DNA from: DATGKD01 sp035294855
Lineage (GTDB): Bacteria; Actinomycetota; Acidimicrobiia; Acidimicrobiales; UBA8190
NCBI GenBank assembly: GCA_035294855.1
Contig: DATGKD010000261.1
Location: forward strand, 1 to 26,115
DNA length: 26,115 bases
Direction of reading: 5' to 3'
The notes beneath the pieces were generated by a model. It was not told the DNA's origin. It saw only the letters and a program-made list of their open reading frames with translations, and ran no database searches. The translations under genes and the position numbers were made by a program. Shown piece by piece: positions 14,701-22,890 of this stretch. Position 1 is the stretch's first letter; the number at the start of each line of letters is the position of its first letter.

Positions 14701-15642
14701 ATGCCGGGCGGCGTGATCACGGGCTGGGGAGCAGCTCTCCCCGAAACCGTGGTGACCAACAAGGACCTGGAGGCCAGGCTCGACACGAACGATGCCTGGA
14801 TCGTGGAGCGCTCGGGGATCCGGGAACGTCGCGTCGGCGGCACGGTTTCCGAGTTGGCCACCGAGGCCGGCCGCCGCGCCATCGACCGGGCCGGAGCGTC
14901 CCCCAGCGACGTCGACCTCGTCGTGCTGGCGACCTCGACGCCCGACCTCGCCGTCCCGGCGACCTCGGCCAAGGTGCACCAGACCCTCGGCCTGTCGGGC
15001 TCGGCGTTCGACGTCAACGCGGCGTGCGCGGGCTTCGTGTACGCACTGGTCGCGGCGTTCGGCACCCTGGCGTTGTCGGCAGCCCACCGGGTGCTCGTCG
15101 TGGGGGCCGACTGCTTGTCACGGATCACCGATCCCGACGACCGGTCCACGGCCGTGCTCTTCGCCGACGGTGCGGGCGCCGTGGTGGTCGAGGGAACCGA
15201 CGCCGACGGCAGCCTGCTGGCGGTGGATCTCGGCACCGACGGCAGCGCCTACGACCTCCTCACCTGCCCACACGGCGGTTTCATGGCCATGGAAGGGCGA
15301 GAGGTCTTCCGGCGCGCGGTGCGCGTCACGGTCGAGTCCGCCTCCGCCGCGCTCGAGCGGGCGAAGCTCAGCGCCGAGAACGTGTCGCTGTTCGTCCCGC
15401 ACCAGGCCAACCTCCGCATCATCGAGGCCGCCGCCACCCGTCTCGGCATCCCCATGGAGCGCACCGCGATCGTCCTCGACCGCACCGGCAACACCTCCGC
15501 AGCCACGGTGCCACTGGCGCTCGCCGACGCCGCCGACGCCGGGCGTCTGGCACCCGGCGACGTCGTCCTCATGACCGGTTTCGGGGCCGGCATGACGTGG
15601 GCGAGCCTCGTGCTGCGCTGGACCGCCGAGAGGAGCGGGTAG
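14701..15642 (+). CDS. fabH: Beta-ketoacyl-ACP synthase III
   Basis: Condenses an acyl-CoA primer with malonyl-ACP to start fatty-acid synthesis; 313 aa, the normal length. The Cys-His-Asn triad is visible: Cys109 in NAACAGF, His234 in PHQAN and Asn264 in GNTSAAT. Other family blocks include DTNDAWIVERSGIRERR near the N-terminus and the FGAGMTWAS stretch near the C-terminus. Start ATG 14701 follows a weak GGGAG and lies 58 nt after fabD; the frame is open upstream but that portion is a shadow of fabD. The gene is followed by fabG after 4 nt. Primer specificity (acetyl or branched) cannot be told from sequence alone. Confidence 0.96.
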   Translation: MPGGVITGWGAALPETVVTNKDLEARLDTNDAWIVERSGIRERRVGGTVSELATEAGRRAIDRAGASPSDVDLVVLATSTPDLAVPATSAKVHQTLGLSGSAFDVNAACAGFVYALVAAFGTLALSAAHRVLVVGADCLSRITDPDDRSTAVLFADGAGAVVVEGTDADGSLLAVDLGTDGSAYDLLTCPHGGFMAMEGREVFRRAVRVTVESASAALERAKLSAENVSLFVPHQANLRIIEAAATRLGIPMERTAIVLDRTGNTSAATVPLALADAADAGRLAPGDVVLMTGFGAGMTWASLVLRWTAERSG

Positions 15643-15646
15643 GACG

Positions 15647-16426
15647 ATGAGCGGGGCCGCGACCAGGAAACCGACCGACACCGAGGGCGAGTCCGGGGGG
15701 CGTGTCGTCCTCGTGACCGGCGGCTCGCGCGGCATCGGGCTGGAATGCGCCCGGCGCTTCCAAGCCATGGGCGACCGTGTCGCCATCACGGTGCGCGAGT
15801 CATCCCCTGGAGACCTGTCCGGCTCCGCACCGGGGAGCTCGGATCTCTATCCCGTTCGCTGCGACGTGACGGTACCCGAGGAGATCGAAAGCGCGTTCAA
15901 ACAGGTGGAGTCGGCCCTCGGGCCCGTCGAGGTCCTGGTGGCCAACGCCGGCATCACGCGCGACACGCTCGTGCTTCGGATGGGCGAAGACGCCTGGCAC
16001 GACGTCCTCGACACCGACCTGACCGGCGTGTACCGCGTGGTGAAACGGGCCCTCGGGCCGATGGTGCGCCAGCACCGGGGGCGCATCGTGCTCGTGTCGT
16101 CGGTCGTCGCCTTTCTCGGCTCGCCCGGCCAGGCCAACTACGGCGCCGCCAAGGCCGGCCTCGTGGGCATGGCCCGCTCGCTGGCGCGCGAAGTCGGCAG
16201 CCGTGGCATCACGGTGAACGTGGTCGCTCCGGGGATCGTCGAGACCGATATGATCGCTGGCCTGGGAGAACAACGAGTCGAGCAGCTACGGTCCATGGTT
16301 CCGCTGGGTCGGTCGGCTTCGCCCCAGGAGGTGGCTGGAGCGGTCGCCTTTCTCGCTTCCGACGACGCGGCGTACATCACCGGCGTGGTCCTCCCCGTCG
16401 ACGGTGGCATGGCCATGGGTATCTGA
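15647..16426 (+). CDS. fabG: 3-oxoacyl-ACP reductase (SDR family)
   Basis: NADPH-dependent reduction of 3-oxoacyl-ACP; a 259-aa short-chain dehydrogenase. The cofactor motif TGGSRGIG is at residues 24-31, NAG at 100-102, catalytic Ser152, Tyr165 and Lys169 (YGAAK), and the PG..ETDM segment and C-terminal DGGMAMGI are present. The first ~18 residues are a short polar extension. In the stretch LDTDLTG the residue that is normally the fourth catalytic Asn (NLTG) is Asp124; the codon reads GAC. This is unusual for FabG. The start ATG lies 4 nt after fabH. FabG is assigned over other SDRs because of the operon context. Confidence 0.93.
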   Translation: MSGAATRKPTDTEGESGGRVVLVTGGSRGIGLECARRFQAMGDRVAITVRESSPGDLSGSAPGSSDLYPVRCDVTVPEEIESAFKQVESALGPVEVLVANAGITRDTLVLRMGEDAWHDVLDTDLTGVYRVVKRALGPMVRQHRGRIVLVSSVVAFLGSPGQANYGAAKAGLVGMARSLAREVGSRGITVNVVAPGIVETDMIAGLGEQRVEQLRSMVPLGRSASPQEVAGAVAFLASDDAAYITGVVLPVDGGMAMGI

Positions 16427-16502
16427 ATTTTCCGGGCGAGACGTCAGAGCCCAGGAACGACGTCGAACGGACAACGACAGAAGACGGACAAGGAGGAAAG
16501 TG

Positions 16503-16742
16503 GTGAGCGACAACGGCACCTTCGAGAAGTTTCGGGCGTGCGCGGTCGACGTTTTGCAGGTCCCGGCCGACAAGGTCGTCCGTGAGGCGCGCTTCGACGA
16601 CGACCTCGACGCCGACAGCCTCGACCTCGTCGAGCTCGTCATGGCCCTCGAGGAAGCCTTCGAGATCTCCGTCGACGAATCGGAGCTCGAGGGAATCGAG
16701 ACCGTCGGCCAGGCCTACGACCTCATCGCCGCCAAGCTCTGA
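16503..16742 (+). CDS. acpP: Acyl carrier protein
   Basis: Carries growing acyl chains on a 4'-phosphopantetheine arm; 79 aa. The attachment Ser39 lies in the invariant DADSLD context, followed by the acidic helix LVMALEEAFEISV and the C-terminal TVGQAYDLI. GTG 16503 was chosen because AGGAGG (16491-16496) lies six bases upstream; GTG 16500 is directly adjacent and in frame but would leave only three bases. The 76-nt gap after fabG and the strong ribosome-binding site fit the high level of ACP that cells need. Its stop codon overlaps the fabF start. Confidence 0.96.
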   Translation: MSDNGTFEKFRACAVDVLQVPADKVVREARFDDDLDADSLDLVELVMALEEAFEISVDESELEGIETVGQAYDLIAAKL

Positions 16743-17944
16743 TGCTTCTTGGCGTCGGACAGGACGGCCCGGTCGCAGGGCGGCGGGTCGTCGTCACCGG
16801 CATGGGCGTCCTGGCGTGCTGCGGCGTCGGCGTCGACGCCTTCTGGGAGGGTCTCCACCACCCGGCGCCCGAAGGCGAGCGTCGCGTGCGCGACTTCGAC
16901 CCCACCGGATGGTTCGGGCCGAAGGAGGTGCGCCGCGTCGACCGCTTCGCCCAGTTCTCGGTGGCGACGGCCGACATGGCCATCCGTGACGCCGGTGACA
17001 TCGACGTCGACCCCGACCGGGCAGGCGTGATCTTCGCCTCAGGGGTGGGGGGCCTCGAGTCCCTCGAAGAGCAGATCAAGGTGTTCCTCGACAAGGGCGC
17101 GCGGCGCGTCTCTCCTTTCCTCATCCCCATGATGATGGCCAACGCCGGGGCCGCCAACGTGTCGATGCGCGTGGGTTGGCACGGCCCGTGCGAGACGATT
17201 GCCACGGCATGTGCCGCGGGAACGCACGCCGTCGGTGCGGCTGCCCGCCTCGTCGCCAGTGGCCGCTGCGATGCAGCCATCGGCGGCGGCGCCGAGGCCG
17301 CCATGACCGGAGTGGGCATTGCGGCATTCACCAACATGACCGCGCTGTCGAGCGAAGGTGTGTCCCGGCCGTTCGACAGCCGCCGTGACGGGTTCGTGTG
17401 CGCGGAGGGAGCCGGCGCGCTCGTGCTCGAGGAGCTCGACCACGCCCGCCGGCGCGGCGCACGCATCTACGCCGAGCTCCTGGGGGCAGCTTCGACGGCC
17501 GACGCCCATCACATCACCGCCCCCGCGCCGGGCGGGAACGGAGCCGCGGCCTGCATGGAGCTCGCCCTGGGGGACGCCCAGCTCTCCCCCGGTGACATCG
17601 GCCACATCAACGCGCACGGCACGTCCACTCCCCTGAACGATCTCGCCGAGGCCCAGGCGATCGAGAAGGTCTTCGGCTCGCCGTGCCCGCCGGTCACGTC
17701 GACGAAGGGCGTGACCGGGCACGCGCTGGGAGGTGCGGGGGCGATCGAGGCGGTGGCCACCGTCGTGGCCATCGACCGCCGACTCATCCCGCCGACCGCC
17801 GGCTACGAGCAACCGGACCCCGAGATCCACCTCGACGTCGTGCACGGCGAGGCTCGGGAGTGGGTCCCCGCTCCGTCGCTGTCGAATTCCTTCGGGTTCG
17901 GCGGCCACAACGGCTGTCTCGTGATCGGCCCGCCCCCGGCCTGA
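16742..17944 (+). CDS. fabF: Beta-ketoacyl-ACP synthase II
   Basis: Elongating condensing enzyme of type II fatty-acid synthesis, 400 aa. The Cys-His-His triad is visible: Cys157 in ATACAAG, His292 in NAHGTSTP and His327 in GVTGHALGG, with Lys322 in TKG. FNSFGFGG-type glycine-rich sequence (SNSFGFGGHN) is near the C-terminus. The start ATG overlaps the acpP stop by one base (TGATG). It is the last gene of the fab set; fabZ and the enoyl reductase are not nearby. It could in principle be a specialised KAS, but the operon makes FabF the simplest reading. Confidence 0.95.
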   Translation: MLLGVGQDGPVAGRRVVVTGMGVLACCGVGVDAFWEGLHHPAPEGERRVRDFDPTGWFGPKEVRRVDRFAQFSVATADMAIRDAGDIDVDPDRAGVIFASGVGGLESLEEQIKVFLDKGARRVSPFLIPMMMANAGAANVSMRVGWHGPCETIATACAAGTHAVGAAARLVASGRCDAAIGGGAEAAMTGVGIAAFTNMTALSSEGVSRPFDSRRDGFVCAEGAGALVLEELDHARRRGARIYAELLGAASTADAHHITAPAPGGNGAAACMELALGDAQLSPGDIGHINAHGTSTPLNDLAEAQAIEKVFGSPCPPVTSTKGVTGHALGGAGAIEAVATVVAIDRRLIPPTAGYEQPDPEIHLDVVHGEAREWVPAPSLSNSFGFGGHNGCLVIGPPPA

Positions 17945-18123
17945 TCGTCCCGGTGCCGCGGGCCCACGTCCGCACCTCCGACTCGCCGACCCCGCCGGCG
18001 GCCGCCCAGTCGACACCGCGATCTCGCCAGGTTCGCACCAGCACCCGGTTACCCCATCGCCGTCGGCCGGTCAGAAGGCCCGGCGCTCGAACCCCCACCC
18101 GGTACGGTCCCTTGCCATTGACG

Positions 18124-19809
18124 ATGCCTGACTCCGAGAACCCCCACGACGCGGCCGGCGACGGCTCGGCGCCTGACGGCGCCGCGTCACGCGGGGCCGC
18201 TCCCCGGAAGCCGGACCCTGCCGATCTGGCCTTCGGGGCATTCTCGTCCCATCCCCCGTGGGTCCTCGACCTCGAGGCGATCGAATGGCGGTCCGGCATC
18301 GACGAGCGGCGCGCCCGGACGGCCGCCGAGGCCCCGCGGCTCACCCGGCGCCGTCGCCTCCCCCCCGGCGTGCGCGTCGTGCGCGTCCTCACCCAGCTGG
18401 GCGGCGCGCTCGGGGGCTGGTACGCATGGGACCGCCGGCGCGACCGGGGCTCGTCCCGAGCCGGGCTTTCCCGCCGGCTGCGGCGTGCCTTCGAGCGCCT
18501 GGGCCCGACCTACATCAAGTTGGGGCAGATCCTGTCGGCGGGCGAGGGCGTGTTCCCCGAGGAGTTGGTCGCCGAGTTCCGGCTGTGCCGCGACCAGGTG
18601 CCCGCCGAGTCCTTCGAGGCGGTGCGCGCCATCGTCGAAGCGGACCTCGGCATGCCGCTCGACAAGGTGTTCCGGGAGTTCGACGAGGTGCCGATCGCCG
18701 CCGCGTCGATCGCCCAGGTCCACGGGGCGGTGCTCGCCGGCGGCGAGCCGGTGGTGGTCAAGGTGCAGCGGCCCGACGTGGCCCGCCTCGTCCGGCGCGA
18801 CCTCGCCGCCATGAGCTGGATCGCCCCGTTGCTCGTGGGGCGCATCCCGGTGGCGGCGCTCGCCAACCCGCCCGCGCTGGTCGAGCTGTTCGGCGAGACG
18901 ATCGTCGAGGAGCTCGACTTCCGCCTCGAGGCGCAGAACATGCTCGATGTCGCCGCCGTCCTGGCCGACACCGGCCAGACCGCCATCGTCGTCCCCCGCC
19001 CCCATCCGTCGTTGGTCACGCGTCGGGTCCTCGTCATGGAACGGCTCTCGGGGTTCGCGTGGGGCGATGCACCGGCCATGCAGGCCGCCGGCATCGACAC
19101 CGAGGCGGTCCTACACGCCGGCCTGATCGCGTTCCTCGAAGGAGCGCTCCTGTACGGCGTGTTCCACGGCGACCTGCACGGCGGGAACCTCTTCGTCCAG
19201 CCCGACGGCCGCGTCGCCCTGCTCGACTTCGGCATCACGGGCCGGTTCGACGAGCTCAAGCGACGCGCGTTCCTCCGGCTCGTCATCGCGGCGTCGGCCA
19301 ACGACATCCGCGGGCAGATCGCCGCCATGCGCGACCTCGGCGCCCTACCGGTGGACGTCGACGTCGAAGCGGTGATCCGCGACCTGAAGCTCGACCGGCC
19401 CCCGCTGGATCCCACGACGCTCACCGCCGAGGAGCTCACGGCCGAGATCCGCGACATCACCAAGGCCCTCCTCGGTTACGGCGCCCGCATGCCGAAGGAG
19501 CTCATGCTCTACGTGAAGGACATGATCTTCCTCGACGGTGCCATGGCCGTCATGGCTCCCAACGTCGACGTGATCGGAGAGATCGTCCGCGTCGTCATGT
19601 ACTTCCACGAGCGACACGGCGAACGCATCGCCCTCGAGATCGGGGTCGAGCCGGGCGCCATCCCGGCAATCGACGTCGCCGGCATCCGCGCCTCGTTCGG
19701 CGTGACCGAGCCCGTCGACGCGCTCACCTACCGGGAGCTCCAGGAGCGGCGCGAGATCATCCGCCGCCGGTTCGAGCAGCGCCGCCGGGGCAGGCGCCGC
19801 CGCCGCTGA
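18124..19809 (+). CDS. ABC1/AarF/UbiB family atypical kinase
   Basis: A 561-aa protein of the ABC1 (UbiB/COQ8) atypical kinase family, linked in bacteria to quinone or other isoprenoid-lipid metabolism. The first ~110 residues are a disordered, charged extension. Family hallmarks follow: KLGQ in the KxGQ motif (residues 132-135), the Ala-rich loop IAAASIAQVH (191-200), the ATP lysine in VVKVQRP (Lys213), EELDF..EA.N, the catalytic loop FHGDLHGGN (Asp350) and the DFG motif (Asp368). The C-terminus ends in a run of Arg rather than the two membrane helices of E. coli UbiB. ATG 18124 is the only ATG before the conserved region; TTG 18112 and 18118 are also in frame. The gap of 179 nt after fabF suggests a separate transcript. 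The substrate is not known from sequence. Confidence 0.9.
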   Translation: MPDSENPHDAAGDGSAPDGAASRGAAPRKPDPADLAFGAFSSHPPWVLDLEAIEWRSGIDERRARTAAEAPRLTRRRRLPPGVRVVRVLTQLGGALGGWYAWDRRRDRGSSRAGLSRRLRRAFERLGPTYIKLGQILSAGEGVFPEELVAEFRLCRDQVPAESFEAVRAIVEADLGMPLDKVFREFDEVPIAAASIAQVHGAVLAGGEPVVVKVQRPDVARLVRRDLAAMSWIAPLLVGRIPVAALANPPALVELFGETIVEELDFRLEAQNMLDVAAVLADTGQTAIVVPRPHPSLVTRRVLVMERLSGFAWGDAPAMQAAGIDTEAVLHAGLIAFLEGALLYGVFHGDLHGGNLFVQPDGRVALLDFGITGRFDELKRRAFLRLVIAASANDIRGQIAAMRDLGALPVDVDVEAVIRDLKLDRPPLDPTTLTAEELTAEIRDITKALLGYGARMPKELMLYVKDMIFLDGAMAVMAPNVDVIGEIVRVVMYFHERHGERIALEIGVEPGAIPAIDVAGIRASFGVTEPVDALTYRELQERREIIRRRFEQRRRGRRRRR

Positions 19810-19914
19810 CATCCGAGCCGGGGCCCCACGGCCGCGGGGCAGAACGCGCCGCAGCCGGGATGCCCGCATCGGCATTGTCAGTCGGGCGGGGTCGGGCCGC
19901 AGTCGGGCCGAGGT

Positions 19915-20691
19915 TCAGGTCGGGGTCTCGGTCGACGTCCCCGACGAACCCGACGACGACCCGTTGTCCGGGGGCATCTGCGGGCGGGGCAACCAACCGT
20001 TGCCGTTCGACTGCTCGACGGTCTCGTCGGTGACCCGCTTGGCGGTCGCGGTGTTCCCCGAGACGACGGCGATCACGCGCACGGTGTCGTTCTGCTTGAC
20101 GCTCGAGATGCCCATCTCCCCGCCGTTCACGCTCGTGCCCGAGTCCACGACGAACGTCTGCGACGTCCCGTCGGCGCTCTTTACCTCGAGCGACCACGTG
20201 TCGCCCGAGGTGTTGCTGACGCCGGAGACGGTGCCCGAACGTTCGGCCAGGGTTTCGTAGCCGTTCGGTCCCTGCACGGTGAACGTGCCGTAGAGGAGCG
20301 GCCCGCCGACGCCGAGTCCCCCACCGAAAGGACCGCCGAAGGCGCGGCCGAAGTGCCCCTTGGGCCCCTCGTTGGGCATCGTCGGGGTGGTTGAGGCGCT
20401 CGACGCCGTGGCGTCAGCCTGTTGCGGGCTCGACGGCGAGGTCGCCGCGTTGGCGAGCGCGGCCGCCCCCACGGCGAGCCCGGCGGCCGCCCCCACGACG
20501 AGGGCGCCGCGGGCCAACAGGACCCCCCTGCGCCTCGGCCCACCGGCTCCCGGAGGTGGCGACGCCGGGGGGTAGGGCGGCAAAGGCGGGTAGCCGGAGG
20601 CCGTCGGCGCTTGCCATGTGACCCGGGGGGGCGCCGGGTCCTGGGCGCCGGGCGTCGGGTCCTGTGGCGTGCTCCCTGGCGACTGCTCCAT
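19915..20691 (-). CDS. Membrane-anchored protein with DUF5666-like extracytoplasmic domain
   Basis: A 258-aa protein with a Pro/Gly-rich cytoplasmic N-terminus (~50 aa), an Arg cluster, one hydrophobic segment (about residues 57-84, LLARGALVVGAAAGLAVGAA), then an extracytoplasmic part. A Ser/Thr-rich stretch and a Gly/Phe-rich stretch precede a beta-rich domain reading GTVSGVSNTSGDTWSLEVKS...TFVVDSGTSV, then DTVRVIAVVSGNTATAKRV, which resembles DUF5666 domains. The C-terminus is Ser/Gly-rich. ATG 20691 has GGGGAGGG about seven bases upstream. It lies downstream of trpA but behind a hairpin and a possible promoter, so it is probably transcribed separately. Function unknown. Confidence 0.85.
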   Translation of the reverse strand: MEQSPGSTPQDPTPGAQDPAPPRVTWQAPTASGYPPLPPYPPASPPPGAGGPRRRGVLLARGALVVGAAAGLAVGAAALANAATSPSSPQQADATASSASTTPTMPNEGPKGHFGRAFGGPFGGGLGVGGPLLYGTFTVQGPNGYETLAERSGTVSGVSNTSGDTWSLEVKSADGTSQTFVVDSGTSVNGGEMGISSVKQNDTVRVIAVVSGNTATAKRVTDETVEQSNGNGWLPRPQMPPDNGSSSGSSGTSTETPT

Positions 20692-20733
20692 GTCGGGTCC
20701 CTCCCCTGCCTCTGAGCGGTGGCGGCTGAAGGC

Positions 20734-20739
20734 AACCTA
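20734..20739 (-). promoter_or_regulatory. Putative -10 box (TAGGTT) for the DUF5666-like gene
   Basis: TAGGTT on the minus strand fits TAnnnT and lies 42 nt upstream of the ATG at 20691, leaving room for the GGGGAGGG ribosome-binding site. No -35 is recognisable. Confidence 0.3.
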
Positions 20740-20842
20740 CGGCGCGCACCTTGGCGGAACCTGTGCGTCGCGGCGGGAGCGGTGAGAAATGTTCCTGGGG
20801 TTCCCGAGGGATCACCGAACGCTGTGGTCTGTCGGAACCACG

Positions 20843-20879
20843 GAGTGCCGGGCGTTCCTCAGGAACGGCACCCGCACTC
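20843..20879 (-). terminator. Hairpin at the end of the trp operon
   Basis: The left arm GAGTGC-(C)-GGG-CGTTCC (20843-20858) pairs with GGAACG-(GCA)-CCC-GCACTC (20862-20879), giving 15 bp with two small bulges and a TCA loop. The arm at 20879 reaches into the trpA stop codon (20878-20880), so the stem starts as translation ends. No U-tract follows on the minus strand. This is the natural place for trp operon termination. Confidence 0.6.
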
Positions 20880-21684
20880 AGCCGGCTGCATCGATCCCCG
20901 CTCGCAACGCGGCCACGAACTCGGCGGCACCCTCCGCCCCCGCTCCCTCGAGGAGCCGCCGCACGAGCGCCGAACCGACGACGACGCCGTCGGCCTCCGA
21001 GCACGCCTCGGCCGCCTGCTCGGGGTTCGACACGCCGATGCCGATGCACACCGGCCGGTCGGTGACCTTCCTGACCTTGGCCGCCACCTCGCGGACCGAC
21101 GACGCCAGGGCGGCACGCTCGCCGGTGACGCCCATCACCCCGACGCCGTAGACGAAGCCCCGCGACCGCGCACAGATCATCCGGGCGCGTTCCTCCGGCG
21201 TCGACGGCGCGACGAGGAGCACCGTCGCCACGCCCGCGTCGTCGGCCTCGTCGCACCACCCGCCCGCCTCTTCGATCGGAAGGTCAGGGACGATGGCACC
21301 CGCCACGCCGGCGTCGGCGAGTGAGCGCGCGAAACGACGCAGCCCGGCGCGCGCCACGATGTTGTAGTACGTCATGACGCACACCGGCACCGGCAGCTCG
21401 GCGCGCGCCAGATCGTCGAGGATCGCGCTGGGCGTGGTCCCGCGTTCCAGTGCCCGCAGCGACGCCTGTTGCACCGTCGGGCCGTCGATCATCGGGTCCG
21501 AGAAGGGGATGCCCACCTCGAGGGCGTCCGCGCCCGCGTCGGCCACCGCGTAGGCGACCTGCGTCCAGTCCGGCGCCATCCCCCCCGTGACGTAGGGCAC
21601 GAGCAACTTGCGGCCTGCGTCGCGCCGCGCCCGCAGGTGGGCTTCGAGCGTCCCGAGCGCCGGGTCGACGCGGTCGACGGTCAC
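20878..21684 (-). CDS. trpA: Tryptophan synthase alpha chain
   Basis: Cleaves indole-3-glycerol phosphate to indole and glyceraldehyde 3-phosphate and channels indole to TrpB; 268 aa TIM barrel. Catalytic Glu56 in LEVGIPFSDP and Asp67 in DGP are present, as are YYN, the PDLPIEEA loop, the phosphate-binding GIGVS.PEQ and VVGSALV. The start is GTG 21684, 25 nt after the trpB stop, without a clear Shine-Dalgarno sequence; translational coupling with trpB is likely. Last gene of the trp cluster. Confidence 0.96.
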   Translation of the reverse strand: MTVDRVDPALGTLEAHLRARRDAGRKLLVPYVTGGMAPDWTQVAYAVADAGADALEVGIPFSDPMIDGPTVQQASLRALERGTTPSAILDDLARAELPVPVCVMTYYNIVARAGLRRFARSLADAGVAGAIVPDLPIEEAGGWCDEADDAGVATVLLVAPSTPEERARMICARSRGFVYGVGVMGVTGERAALASSVREVAAKVRKVTDRPVCIGIGVSNPEQAAEACSEADGVVVGSALVRRLLEGAGAEGAAEFVAALRAGIDAAG

Positions 21685-21709
21685 GCGGTGACGGGGGCGC
21701 CCGCGCCGT

Positions 21710-22867
21710 TCACGCCATCAGGGCCCGGACCTGGGCCACGTCCTTGTCGCCCCGTCCGGACAGCGTCACGAGCACGGTGGCGCCCAGGGGGATCGCCCGT
21801 CCGGCTTGGCGTGCCACCCACGCCAGCGCGTGCGCGGGCTCGAGCGCGGGGATGATCCCCTCGGTCTCCGACAACAGGCGGAAGGCGGCGAGCACCTCGT
21901 CGTCGTCCGCCTGCTCGTAGCGCGCCCGGCCGGCCGCCGACAGGTACGCGTGTTCCGGCCCGATGCCGGGGTAGTCCAGCCCGGCCGAGATCGAGTGCGC
22001 CTCGAGAATCTGTCCCGCCTCGTCCTGCAGCAGGAACGACCGCATGCCGTGCACGACGCCGGGCACGCCGCGCCCCAGGGCCGCGCCCCCCGCCGCCTCC
22101 ACCCCCACCAACTCGGCGGCGGTGTCGACGAAGCCCGCGAACGTCCCCGCGGCGTTGGACCCACCCCCGACGCACGCCACCACCCAGTCGGGGTCGGCCC
22201 CGCCGAGCAGGGCCCGGCACTGCGCGCGCGCCTCCTCGCCCACGACCCGTTGGAGCTCGCGCACGATCCACGGATACGGGTGCGGGCCCATGACCGAACC
22301 CAGGCAGTAGTGGGTGGTGTCGACGCTCGCCACCCAGTCGCGCAGTGCCTCGTTCACCGCGTCCTTGAGCGTCCGGCTGCCGGCGAGCACGGGCCGGACC
22401 TCGGCGCCGAGCAACTCCATGCGGAACACGTTCAGCGCCTGGCGCTCGGTGTCGAGCTCCCCCATGTACACCACGCACTCCATGCCGAACAGCGCCGCCG
22501 CGGTCGCGGTGGCCACGCCGTGCTGGCCCGCACCGGTCTCGGCGATCAGGCGGTGCTTGCCCATGCGCCGGGCCAGCAGCGCCTGCCCGATCACGTTGTT
22601 CAGCTTGTGCGAACCGGTGTGCGCCAGGTCCTCGCGCTTGAGCAGCACGCGCACCCCCAGCCGTTCCGACAACCGGTGACACTCGGTCACCGGTGTGGGG
22701 CGGCCGCCGTAGTCGCGCAGCAGCGCGTCGAGCTCGGAGCGGAACCCGCGATCGGACCATGCGGCGCGGAAGGCGGCTTCGAGCTGCATGCACGCAGGTA
22801 CGAGCGACTCCGGGACGAACCGTCCGCCGAACTCGCCGAATCGTCCGTCCTCGCCCGGGTCGACCAT
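21710..22867 (-). CDS. trpB: Tryptophan synthase beta chain
   Basis: PLP-dependent condensation of indole with serine; 385 aa from the chosen start, of the standard TrpB1 type. Motifs: FGEFGGRFVPE near the N-terminus, KREDLAHTGSHKLNN with the PLP lysine at residue 88, AETGAGQHGVA, the phosphate-binding GGGSNAAG, HSISAGLDYPGIGPEH and the C-terminal LSGRGDKD. ATG 22867 is used here; an in-frame GTG at 22885 lies only 5 nt after the trpF stop and would add six residues, and neither has a strong ribosome-binding site. The frame stays open far upstream through trpF and trpC, but that is shadow. Confidence 0.96.
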   Translation of the reverse strand: MVDPGEDGRFGEFGGRFVPESLVPACMQLEAAFRAAWSDRGFRSELDALLRDYGGRPTPVTECHRLSERLGVRVLLKREDLAHTGSHKLNNVIGQALLARRMGKHRLIAETGAGQHGVATATAAALFGMECVVYMGELDTERQALNVFRMELLGAEVRPVLAGSRTLKDAVNEALRDWVASVDTTHYCLGSVMGPHPYPWIVRELQRVVGEEARAQCRALLGGADPDWVVACVGGGSNAAGTFAGFVDTAAELVGVEAAGGAALGRGVPGVVHGMRSFLLQDEAGQILEAHSISAGLDYPGIGPEHAYLSAAGRARYEQADDDEVLAAFRLLSETEGIIPALEPAHALAWVARQAGRAIPLGATVLVTLSGRGDKDVAQVRALMA

Positions 22868-22890
22868 GAACCCCGACGGCGACACCTCGC

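Noticed and set aside
13696..15642. A 648-codon frame suggesting a longer FabH
   Set aside because: The portion before 14701 is an Arg/Ser-rich shadow of fabD. FabH homology begins at ATG 14701.
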